The notes beneath the pieces are model-generated. The model had not been told where the DNA came from and ran no database searches. It saw only the letters and a list, made by a program, of their open reading frames with translations. Positions 5,924 to 10,948 of a stretch of 10,948 bases of DNA are shown in pieces. The first letter of the stretch is position 1. The number at the start of each line of letters is the position of its first letter. The stretch is taken from assembly GCA_018364455.1 (NCBI GenBank), contig JAGZLW010000055.1, forward strand, positions 1 through 10,948. Reading direction: 5' to 3'. The stretch is from Streptococcus mitis (GTDB lineage Bacteria; Bacillota; Bacilli; Lactobacillales; Streptococcaceae). The translations under genes and the position numbers were made by a program.

Positions 5924-5970
5924 TCGGATATTTCTTCCGAGCAGGTCAATCCCCAGTGGTAAAGCACCAC
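5924..5970. promoter_or_regulatory. Two small hairpins in the leader of the 171-aa early gene
   Basis: TCGGA (5924-5928) pairs with TCCGA (5936-5940), and GTGGT (5956-5960) pairs with ACCAC (5966-5970). Both lie in the 121-bp gap upstream of the ribosome binding site and would be part of the leftward mRNA. The stems are only five pairs each, so they may be chance. Confidence 0.25.
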
Positions 5971-6019
5971 ATGAGAAACTTGTAAATGTATTGAAGTATT
6001 GCGATTGGGTCGCTCCTTT

Positions 6020-6217
6020 CTAATCTTTCGTATCTAGAAATTCATCCAGCGTAACTCCCAAGTAACTAGATACTTTTTTCAATGTATCAAGCCTTGGATT
6101 CTTTGCACGTTCATAGTACAAAGCCGTTAAAGTGCTTTTTGATAGCCCTGTTTCTCTTGCAACATCTGCCACCTTCAAGCGCTTCTTTGCTAAAATAACA
6201 CGCATATTATTTTTCAA
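6020..6217 (-). CDS. Cro/Str-like helix-turn-helix regulator (65 aa)
   Basis: 65 aa consisting of little more than one Cro/C1-type HTH of the HTH_26 kind: RVILAKKRLKVADVARETGL, then SKSTLTALYYERAKNPRLDT and LKKVSSYLGVTLDEFL. The start is probably TTG at 6217 (AAAGGGG 8 bases upstream) rather than the ATG four codons later, whose spacing to the purine tract is too long. It is transcribed leftward from a strong promoter at 6327-6355, divergent from the larger repressor gene, the classical genetic switch layout (SaPI str/stl or phage cro/cI). It is likely a small regulator of the switch and first gene of the early operon. Confidence 0.82.
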   Translation of the reverse strand: MKNNMRVILAKKRLKVADVARETGLSKSTLTALYYERAKNPRLDTLKKVSSYLGVTLDEFLDTKD

Positions 6218-6326
6218 ATACCTTACCCCTTTCCATTATCTTTAAAATCGACCTCCAGTAGAATAGATTGAAAAGTGTTGCTCTGGAGATTGGTGTAATT
6301 TTTGTTCAACTTTAGTTGACAAACTC

Positions 6327-6355
6327 ATTATATTGCAATTAATGTGCAATGTCAA
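6327..6355 (-). promoter_or_regulatory. Leftward early promoter with embedded operator
   Basis: On the minus strand: TTGACA (6355-6350), a 17-base spacer, TATAAT (6332-6327), all perfect consensus. The spacer holds an inverted pair of half-sites (TTGCAC and TTGCAA facing each other, 6333-6349), where bound repressor would block RNA polymerase. A leader of about 100 bases follows before the Cro-like gene. Confidence 0.8.
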
Positions 6356-6373
6356 GAGAATTATTAAAAATAA

Positions 6374-6415
6374 TTGCACTTTTTTTGCACCCTTTGAAAT
6401 TAATCGTGATATAAT
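6374..6415 (+). promoter_or_regulatory. Repressor promoter and additional operator half-sites
   Basis: TTGCAC occurs at 6374-6379 and again at 6385-6390, the same half-site as in the divergent promoter, and TATAAT lies at 6410-6415. The spacing from the second TTGCAC to the -10 box is 19 bases, so the -35 element is poor and the promoter is expected to be weak and autoregulated. Confidence 0.5.
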
Positions 6416-6438
6416 ACATTTGAAAGGTGTTTATATAA

Positions 6439-7077
6439 ATGAATAGATTGAAAGAACTAAGACAAGAAAAAAAGCTAACTCAGCAAGAGTTAGCGAATGA
6501 AATAGGGGTCACAAAACGAACTTATATATATTGGGAAAAAGGTGAGCGCCAAATAAAAACAGACAAAGCGAAACAACTAGCTGATTTTTTTGGCGTACCT
6601 GTTGGATACCTGCTAGGCTATAGTTCTATTCCTCCGCTCTTAGAAAACCAATTGTCCGAGGAGGAAAAAGAAGAGTTAAGAAAAAACCCGCAATTGGCAA
6701 ATGAATTATCAGACTTGGCTTGGCAAAAGTATACAGTAAAAATGAACGCCATCGAAAACAAGAAACACAAACCTGCTAGTATTACAGAAATACAGAATCG
6801 ACTTAATAGCCGATACGGAACGAACGTTCATGGAGATTCTGCATTTCTCGCATTTTCAGTTGGTGCTGGGGATCACGATTATGAATTTCTACGTTGGTTT
6901 GACGGGTTACTTGATATTGATTCGATTGACGGAACTAATACCGCTGATCTGCTTTATAAATACATTATCTTAGATGATGATAGCAAACGGATAATAACCG
7001 AACTTATTGAAAAATTACCACAAATAAAAGCTGATTCTATTCTAGTAACAAATCACAACGATGATGAAACAAATTAA
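6439..7077 (+). CDS. Master repressor (Stl/CI-like), HTH_3 domain without autocleavage domain
   Basis: 212 aa. Residues 3-60 are a clear Cro/C1-type HTH_3 domain (RLKELRQEKKLTQQELANEI, GVTKRTYIYWEKGER, LADFFGVPVGYLLGY). Residues 70-212 are helical and acidic with no S24/LexA Ser-Lys protease motif and no IrrE/ImmA-type HEXXH motif. Such a repressor is not expected to be removed by RecA-driven self-cleavage. In SaPIs the unrelated-length Stl repressor is released by helper-phage proteins, and a similar protein trigger is inferred here. AAAGGTG lies 10 bases before the ATG. It is divergent from the Cro-like gene across an intergenic region with four TTGCA(C/A) half-sites. Confidence 0.82.
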   Translation: MNRLKELRQEKKLTQQELANEIGVTKRTYIYWEKGERQIKTDKAKQLADFFGVPVGYLLGYSSIPPLLENQLSEEEKEELRKNPQLANELSDLAWQKYTVKMNAIENKKHKPASITEIQNRLNSRYGTNVHGDSAFLAFSVGAGDHDYEFLRWFDGLLDIDSIDGTNTADLLYKYIILDDDSKRIITELIEKLPQIKADSILVTNHNDDETN

Positions 7078-7133
7078 ACTAAAATTTTAATCTATTTGAG
7101 AAATTATCAGTATATATAAAAAGGAGATTATCT

Positions 7134-7580
7134 ATGAAAAAACTACTAACAACATCAGCTATCTTGCTTAGTGCTACAGTTCTAGTAGCATGTTCTAACA
7201 ACCAATCGGCTGCCAAAGATGGCTCGGAGAAACCAAAAACCGAGCAAACTAAAGCAAATGACAAACCTGCTTCTAAAAAGGCTACTAGCTTAGACGATTT
7301 TAAAAAAGCGCTAGAAAGTAATGGCTTCACAATCAAAGAGGAAATCTCAAAAGAAGCTAGTCTTATTCAAGCCGAATCAGGGAAAGGTTTCATCTTAGAA
7401 GATGATACTGCTGTAGAGGTTTACGAATATTACGATAAAAACCCAATGTTTGAAGAAGCTAAGAAAGAAAAAGAGTTGATTGGACACCCTGCTTATATCT
7501 ACGGGAATTATGTTATTTTAGTGCTTAATGCTACAGACTCAAAAGATAAGATTTTAGATAGTTTCAAAGGATTTGAATAA
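7134..7580 (+). CDS. Small secreted lipoprotein (148 aa), possible superinfection-exclusion factor
   Basis: The start has a lipoprotein signal peptide: MKKLLTTSAILLSATVLVAC with lipobox LVAC and lipidation at Cys20. A low-complexity Ser/Lys/Glu/Thr spacer (about residues 21-50) leads to a compact domain (residues 52-148; DDFKKALESNGFTIKEEISK, AVEVYEYYDKNPMFEEAKKE, ILDSFKGF). AAGGAG lies 7 bases before the ATG. It follows the repressor by 56 bases and is probably expressed with it in the integrated state. Some Gram-positive temperate phages (for example TP-J34 of Streptococcus thermophilus, Ltp) carry a lipoprotein at this very position that blocks DNA entry of other phages. This protein does not visibly share Ltp's sequence, so the role is by position only. 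Confidence 0.78.
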   Translation: MKKLLTTSAILLSATVLVACSNNQSAAKDGSEKPKTEQTKANDKPASKKATSLDDFKKALESNGFTIKEEISKEASLIQAESGKGFILEDDTAVEVYEYYDKNPMFEEAKKEKELIGHPAYIYGNYVILVLNATDSKDKILDSFKGFE

Positions 7581-7592
7581 ATAAAAAAATCC

Positions 7593-7626
7593 CCACACTC
7601 TCAAAGTTTGGCCAGTCTGAGCGTGT
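7593..7626. repeat. Stem-loop repeat, copy 3
   Basis: Same element as at 5072 and 5152: ACACGCTC and GAGAGTGT arms with one mismatch around a TGGCCAAACTTTGA loop when read on the minus strand. Here a long T-run follows on the minus strand (7590 downward), so this copy could act as a terminator for leftward transcription. On the plus strand it ends or separates the lipoprotein and the next gene. Confidence 0.65.
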
Positions 7627-7661
7627 ATAGAGGGAAATAAAAAAGAAAGTAGATAATTACA

Positions 7662-8498
7662 ATGGAATTAAAAGAAATTATAGAAAATATAAAAAAAGAA
7701 ATCCCTGTTTTAGATTCTTCTAGTGATTATTGGCTAGTGCGTGCTAACTCTGGAGAATATTATACGGATTTTAATCTAAATGGCTATATAGGTATTGGAT
7801 GGAATGAGATTACCCTTGAAGATATTAGACGAGCAGATAATAACTCCAATGTATTAAAAGAAATTTTAAAAGAAAAACTAACATTTCAAGATGACTTAGA
7901 ACCATCTGAAAACAAATATGGTATCACTGCAGGCCAACTGCTTCGCTTTGTAAATAACATTAAGAAAAACGATATAGTTGTTGTCCCATCTGAAGGATCT
8001 GAACGATTTTTAGTCGGTAAAGTTATTGGACCACTTTACGAACTCGATCAATATGAGCTTGAACAATACAAAAGTGAAGAGTTGACGCATAGTCGATCTG
8101 ACTTTGCAAAAAGGTGGAAAGTCCATTGGTTAGGATGGTTTAATCGTTCCGATGCAGACAGCGCATTGTATAAAATGATTTATTCTCATGCAACACTATC
8201 AAATATAAATGATTATAAACCGTTCATTAACCGCGCACTTTTCCCTTGCTATATTGAAGACGAAAAACTATATATTAGCTACCATGTAACAGAAGAAAAA
8301 GATATTCAAGGGGTTTATTTGGGTCAATTTGTTTATCAATATTCTCTATTAACAAGGTTGCTTTTCCCTGAAACACGAGTAGATTCAAAAATAAATGTAC
8401 AGTCCGAGGGTATTATAGAACTTATTACGCATACTGTAAACTATGGACTTATAATTGTATGTGTCGTGATTTTTGAGAAACTCCAAAATTCCATATAA
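7662..8498 (+). CDS. PUA/EVE-like domain protein with C-terminal membrane segment; candidate anti-phage cargo
   Basis: 278 aa. Residues 22-165 carry the pattern of the PUA/EVE-like modified-base-reader domain found at the N-terminus of some Mrr-type restriction enzymes and related proteins: YWLVRANSGEYY, GYIGIGWNEI, GITAGQLLRFVNNIKKNDIV, FLVGKVIGP, WKVHWLGWFNR. Residues 185-250 look like a second alpha/beta region (FPCYIEDEKLYISYHV). Residues about 254-271 (LITHTVNYGLIIVCVVIF) are a likely membrane helix, with only seven residues after it, so the C-terminus may have lost an effector part. The ribosome binding site is weak. It lies in the repressor-side cargo position of the island. A sensor-plus-membrane abortive-infection role is an inference; no nuclease motif is visible. 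Confidence 0.7.
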   Translation: MELKEIIENIKKEIPVLDSSSDYWLVRANSGEYYTDFNLNGYIGIGWNEITLEDIRRADNNSNVLKEILKEKLTFQDDLEPSENKYGITAGQLLRFVNNIKKNDIVVVPSEGSERFLVGKVIGPLYELDQYELEQYKSEELTHSRSDFAKRWKVHWLGWFNRSDADSALYKMIYSHATLSNINDYKPFINRALFPCYIEDEKLYISYHVTEEKDIQGVYLGQFVYQYSLLTRLLFPETRVDSKINVQSEGIIELITHTVNYGLIIVCVVIFEKLQNSI

Positions 8499-8516
8499 AT
8501 AAATGCAGATACACGA

Positions 8517-8548
8517 AAGGGCTAAACATTTTTGTATGCTCAGCCCTT
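8517..8548. other. Stem-loop after the PUA/EVE-like gene
   Basis: AAGGGCT (8517-8523) pairs with AGCCCTT (8542-8548) around an 18-base loop. There is no T-run directly after the stem, so it would be a poor terminator for the upstream gene. Its right arm overlaps the -35 box of the next promoter. Confidence 0.4.
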
Positions 8549-8575
8549 GACAATGATTTCTTCTTATGCTATCAT
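8547..8575 (+). promoter_or_regulatory. Sigma-A promoter for a second small RNA
   Basis: TTGACA (8547-8552), a 17-base spacer, TATCAT (8570-8575). An inverted pair AATGAT/ATCATT lies between and over the -10 box. There is no ORF with a start and ribosome binding site downstream, but a strong terminator follows about 70 bases later. Confidence 0.6.
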
Positions 8576-8581
8576 TTTAGT

Positions 8582-8650
8582 TGACTGAGTAATACAAGTG
8601 TGGTTTGTGTTACTCTGCGGAGTTGGAGGCTCATTTCCAACTCCTTTTTT
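8582..8650 (+). ncRNA. Candidate two-hairpin small RNA (about 70 nt)
   Basis: Expected transcript between the promoter at 8547-8575 and the terminator at 8619-8650. Nearly all of it is paired: a 10-bp stem with one G-U (GAGTAATACA at 8587-8596 with TGTGTTACTC at 8606-8615), a three-base linker, then a perfect 9-bp stem (GGAGTTGGA with TCCAACTCC) and six T. I do not recognise it as a named RNA family. It lies between the cargo gene and the insertion sequence. Confidence 0.55.
8619..8650 (+). terminator. Rho-independent terminator on the plus strand
   Basis: Perfect 9-bp stem (8619-8627 with 8636-8644), an eight-base loop and TTTTTT at 8645-8650. It ends the candidate small RNA and any readthrough from the repressor/lipoprotein/cargo genes. 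Confidence 0.85.
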
Positions 8651-8692
8651 CGTTGTTTTTTTATATTTCTATTATACCAAAATCAGGATAAA

Positions 8693-10227
8693 TGTCAATT
8701 ATTCCACGCCAAAAAAGCCCAAATCTCTCTAGAAATTTTTGCTTATTTATATTTGCATTTTCACCAAAATTATTTCATCTTAAATATCTTTTCTATACTT
8801 TCATGTAAACGGGGGAGTTTATAATCTTTAGACTCATTTTTAGGACGAACACTATCCGCACTGATATGATCCAATGACGTATACTTATCATAGATTTCCT
8901 TCCATTCTCCAAAAAATAAATCTCTTAATTTTCCTTCACGCTCTAACAATATCATATTCGCTACGGCTATCCCACCTTCACTTGTCCAATACATTCCTCT
9001 ATGCTTCATTCTATACGTTATTTTTCTATGCTGACTCTCCATAATCCCAATACCTGCCTTTGGAAGTCCTCTCATCTCCGCTGGTTTCGTATACTGAAAA
9101 TTCCTCATTAACCTACTCGAATAATATTCAAATTTTTCCTCTCCCTCTTCACTACTAACCAATGACTCTATAGTATCTAGTGTACGCCTTAATAATTTCT
9201 TATTATGCTCTTTAACGGCTTGAAACAAGTCTTCTCTCAATTCTATTGGATAAGACTTTGTAAATTCTTTGATTTCTTTATTCAAGTGATATTCGTCCCA
9301 AAAATGCTCATGTCTCTTAACATTAAATGATTTCGCAATTTCAGTAAATACATGTGGTGTATAACCCTTGCCACAGTCAGAATTGCTAACTAGTACAGTC
9401 TCATTTGTAATTTCATATTCATTTTCCAATAAATCCAACAATTCTCTACGAGCTGAGCGATTATCCAATCGGATGAGCTCTTTTTTATTTTCTAGCTCAA
9501 AACGATTTGGGCCAATCTGTTTTGAACCTGTATGAACTACAAAATGTGATAAATCCATATTCTTTTTTTCAGAACCATCTTCAGATGTTTTCACATACAC
9601 ACCATCTCCCTCTATGTAGATGATATCTGCTTTAATTTTTTCAATCTTCTTCTCTTCTTTAAAAAATCGATAATCATCCTTTTCTTCTAGTAATTGATTG
9701 GCTAATTTGACAACCTTATTGACGGTATCTTTAGTGACAGTTACATTATACACCATCTCAATTGTCTCTCCTACCTGACGATAGGGTAGTTTTGTAGCTA
9801 GAACCGCAGCTTGATACAATAGTTCCTGTGAATGACGTACATTCTTTTCTAAGCCTAACATTTCATCAACTGGTATTCTACATTCACCATTCTTATACCA
9901 ACGTTTTCTAGAAAAGGTCACTTCTCCAAATGTAAAAGCTACGGTACGTTCAGACTGATTTTTACAACGATATCCTTTAGATCGCATACTAGAGCTTATC
10001 GACTCATCATACTGTGCAATATGCTGTAAAAAATTTTGTTTTGTCTTTTCTTGTTCCTGACTACTAAATCTCAATTCATCAAATTGTTTCATACAATTTT
10101 TCATTTCCCTTTCAATTCTTATGAAAATTGTATGATTTTTAAAACAAGTCATCAAATTTATTTTTGTTCCAAGAATAAATTAGGCTGTTTCTTTAAATTA
10201 AAATCAACGCCCTATTTATTATTGACA
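8693..10227 (-). mobile_element. ISLre2-family insertion sequence (tentative ends)
   Basis: The transposase gene sits inside two outer sequences that begin with the same seven bases when read inward: TGTCAAT at 8693-8699 and, as its reverse complement, at 10221-10227. The match continues imperfectly (9 of the first 11 bases) and the resulting length, about 1.5 kb, is usual for the ISLre2 family. The nine bases outside each end (CAGGATAAA and AATACTAAA) do not form a convincing target duplication, so either the ends are a few bases off or the flanks come from different places. Confidence 0.6.
8770..10155 (-). CDS. ISLre2-family (UPF0236) transposase, apparently full length
   Basis: Up to 461 aa; ATG at 10104 or 10092 may be the true start, since no ribosome binding site precedes 10155 and GAAAGGGAA lies just before 10104. 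Numbered from the first ATG, it has the N-terminal Cys-containing region and FGEVTFSRKRWYKNGECRIP (77-96), a HTH-like stretch (LATKLPYRQVGETIEMVYNV), then the likely DDE residues Asp184 in IYIEGDGVYVK, Asp260 in VSNSDCGKGYTP and Glu373 in GIGIMESQHRK. RHEHFWDEYHLNKEIKEF and KHRGMYWTSEGG are also typical. No frameshift or stop interrupts it, so it could be active. It catalyses movement of its own IS and has no functional link to the island genes. Confidence 0.9.
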   Translation of the reverse strand: MMTCFKNHTIFIRIEREMKNCMKQFDELRFSSQEQEKTKQNFLQHIAQYDESISSSMRSKGYRCKNQSERTVAFTFGEVTFSRKRWYKNGECRIPVDEMLGLEKNVRHSQELLYQAAVLATKLPYRQVGETIEMVYNVTVTKDTVNKVVKLANQLLEEKDDYRFFKEEKKIEKIKADIIYIEGDGVYVKTSEDGSEKKNMDLSHFVVHTGSKQIGPNRFELENKKELIRLDNRSARRELLDLLENEYEITNETVLVSNSDCGKGYTPHVFTEIAKSFNVKRHEHFWDEYHLNKEIKEFTKSYPIELREDLFQAVKEHNKKLLRRTLDTIESLVSSEEGEEKFEYYSSRLMRNFQYTKPAEMRGLPKAGIGIMESQHRKITYRMKHRGMYWTSEGGIAVANMILLEREGKLRDLFFGEWKEIYDKYTSLDHISADSVRPKNESKDYKLPRLHESIEKIFKMK

Positions 10228-10280
10228 AATACTAAAGTGATTTAATTGGGTATCATAAATTCAACTGTTTCTATTTCAAG

Positions 10281-10312
10281 GTAAAAATAAAAGCCTTCCC
10301 AATAAGGGAAGG
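10281..10312 (-). terminator. Rho-independent terminator for the partition-like operon
   Basis: Perfect 7-bp stem CCTTCCC/GGGAAGG with a five-base loop (10294-10312), followed on the minus strand by a T-rich tail (10293 downward). It lies about 33 bases beyond the stop of the ribbon-helix-helix gene and closes the leftward transcript. Confidence 0.85.
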
Positions 10313-10327
10313 TTGTTTGATTATAAA

Positions 10328-10349
10328 TATAAATATAATTATATTTATA
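10328..10349. repeat. Perfect 22-bp AT-only palindrome at the end of the ribbon-helix-helix gene
   Basis: The 22 bases read identically on both strands (half-site TATAAATATAA) and overlap the stop codon of the gene. The first 18 bases recur exactly at 10608-10625. A likely protein-binding or centromere-type site for the partition module. Confidence 0.7.
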
Positions 10350-10566
10350 GACTTTCAATTAGTTTATCAAGGTAATCTGATGCAGACTTTGCGCCAGCTG
10401 CTTTTGCAACTTGATCTAACTTTTTCCGATTACTTGGCTTCAAAGTAAACTGGAATTGCTTCTTACGTTCAAAACTTTCAAAACTATCCATATCTGGAAG
10501 CTGTTCAGGTTGATGAGTTGCTTCAATAATCTGCGAAATCTCTTTTTCTTTTGGTGTGAATGCCAT
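10345..10566 (-). CDS. Small ribbon-helix-helix DNA-binding protein (73 aa), partition/copy-control type
   Basis: 73 aa. The N-terminal 35 residues are acidic and probably flexible. Residues 36-73 fit the ribbon-helix-helix fold: strand KQFQFTLKPS, helix NRKKLDQVAKAAG, turn, helix SASDYLDKLIESL. Proteins of this kind (plasmid omega, ParG, and the RepC/PrgO group of enterococcal pheromone plasmids) pair with an upstream ParA-type ATPase, bind repeats near their own gene, and serve both as centromere-binding protein and autorepressor. AAGGAG lies 6 bases before the ATG. The gene follows a possible ParA-like gene by about 50 bases full of AT-only inverted repeats, and it ends at another copy of the same repeat. 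Family fold fairly sure; the partition role is inferred. Confidence 0.75.
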   Translation of the reverse strand: MAFTPKEKEISQIIEATHQPEQLPDMDSFESFERKKQFQFTLKPSNRKKLDQVAKAAGAKSASDYLDKLIESL

Positions 10567-10580
10567 AACAATCTCCTTTT

Positions 10581-10625
10581 AATTATATTTATAATTGTAT
10601 TTGTATTTATAAATATAATTATATT
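10581..10625. repeat. AT-only inverted repeats between the two partition-like genes
   Basis: A perfect 14-bp inverted repeat (AATTATATTTATAA at 10581-10594, its complement at 10607-10620) with a 12-base spacer. The right arm extends to an 18-base match with the palindrome at 10328. It sits between the stop of the upstream gene and the ribosome binding site of the ribbon-helix-helix gene, the usual place for an operator or centromere. Confidence 0.65.
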
Positions 10626-10948
10626 GTATCATAAATTTTTGAAAAAGTCTGCTCGAGCTCAGTGAAAAATTTTTTGTGTTTTTGATAAAGCTCAGGATTC
10701 TTCTCCATATCTGCGATAGAGATTTTATCAATCGTGGAATGATTGAATAACTCTTTTGCTGGTACAATTCCTAGAAGGTTATCTGTTCCCTTTTCTTTAG
10801 CTTCAAGTCCTAGGGCTTCCAGTAACTCTCTTGATGACCCATAGTTTGGTCGGATCATATTTGCTAAGAAATATAACTCAGCAGTAATGTATGATTCTCT
10901 TGTACGATAGTCAATTACATCCTTTCTGAATGCTTCTAACCGAGTTGA
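10619..10948 (-). CDS. C-terminal part of a possible ParA-like ATPase (runs off right edge)
   Basis: The frame is open from the right edge (110 codons, reading STRLEAFRKDVIDYRTRESY...), so the ATG at 10858 is not the real start. The visible part has features seen at the end of ParA/Soj-type partition ATPases: a helical region ELYFLANMI, a GIVPAKELFNHSTIDKISIA segment like the 'I-P-A/R' strand followed by a mostly polar loop, and a final helix (FFTELEQTFSKIYDTI). The Walker motifs would lie beyond the edge, so the assignment rests on these weak marks and on the ribbon-helix-helix gene downstream. An unrelated replication or regulatory protein is possible. Confidence 0.45.
   Translation of the reverse strand, partial: STRLEAFRKDVIDYRTRESYITAELYFLANMIRPNYGSSRELLEALGLEAKEKGTDNLLGIVPAKELFNHSTIDKISIADMEKNPELYQKHKKFFTELEQTFSKIYDTI

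Noticed and set aside
6243..6329. A 28-codon minus-strand frame starting MSLSTKVEQK in the leader of the Cro-like gene
   Set aside because: Its ATG overlaps the -10 box of the leftward promoter, so it would lie upstream of the transcript start, and it has no ribosome binding site.
8600..8824. A 74-codon plus-strand frame starting MVCVTLRSWR
   Set aside because: It covers the small RNA terminator and the IS end, has no ribosome binding site and a composition typical of non-coding AT-rich DNA.
8770..10155. A broken transposase
   Set aside because: The frame is uninterrupted and carries the expected acidic residues and family motifs through to the end; only the exact start is uncertain.
10579..10767. 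A 62-codon minus-strand frame ending in repeated Tyr/Lys/Asn
   Set aside because: Its tail is the translation of the AT-only repeats and it overlaps the ParA-like frame that is open from the window edge.

Overview
The window looks like part of a Gram-positive, low-GC mobile element, most probably from a Streptococcus or a close relative. The evidence is strong AGGAGG-type ribosome binding sites, AT-rich codon use, consensus sigma-A promoters and the families present. Most of it (about 1-8500) has the gene order of a phage-inducible chromosomal island (PICI, the SaPI-like satellite group): divergent repressor and Cro-like genes, small early genes, an excisionase/MerR-like DNA-binding protein, a gene in the primase position, a VapE-type helicase/initiator, an iteron origin, small late genes and a phage-type small terminase subunit with no large subunit in view.

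From right to left on the minus strand, positions 1-6217 hold: a Cro-like regulator (6020-6217); an unknown 171-aa early protein; a 382-bp gene-poor stretch with two stem-loops and a likely plus-strand small RNA; a cluster of small overlapping genes (97, 34, 67 and 88 aa); a 171-aa protein in the 'pri' position; the rep helicase starting at TTG; the origin (1840-2153) with GTGTAGCC iterons around an AT-rich core; four late genes plus a possible 19-aa one; and the N-terminal part of terS running off the left edge. The rep gene is cut by one in-frame amber codon (2472-2474), which separates the AAA+ helicase from its C-terminal winged-helix-like, probably origin-binding, part.

On the plus strand, 6439-8498 carries the master repressor (HTH only, no visible self-cleavage domain, so presumably relieved by a helper-phage protein as with SaPI Stl), a short lipoprotein of the superinfection-exclusion type by position, and a protein with an N-terminal PUA/EVE-like domain and a C-terminal membrane segment that could be an anti-phage cargo gene. 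A second likely small RNA with its own promoter and terminator lies at 8582-8650. No integrase is seen where one would be expected, beyond the cargo genes.

At about 8693-10227 is an ISLre2-family insertion sequence with an intact transposase. To its right, on the minus strand, are a small ribbon-helix-helix protein and the C-terminal part of what may be a ParA-like ATPase, bracketed by long AT-only palindromes. This is a plasmid-type partition module, so the IS may mark a junction between the island and a different replicon or region.
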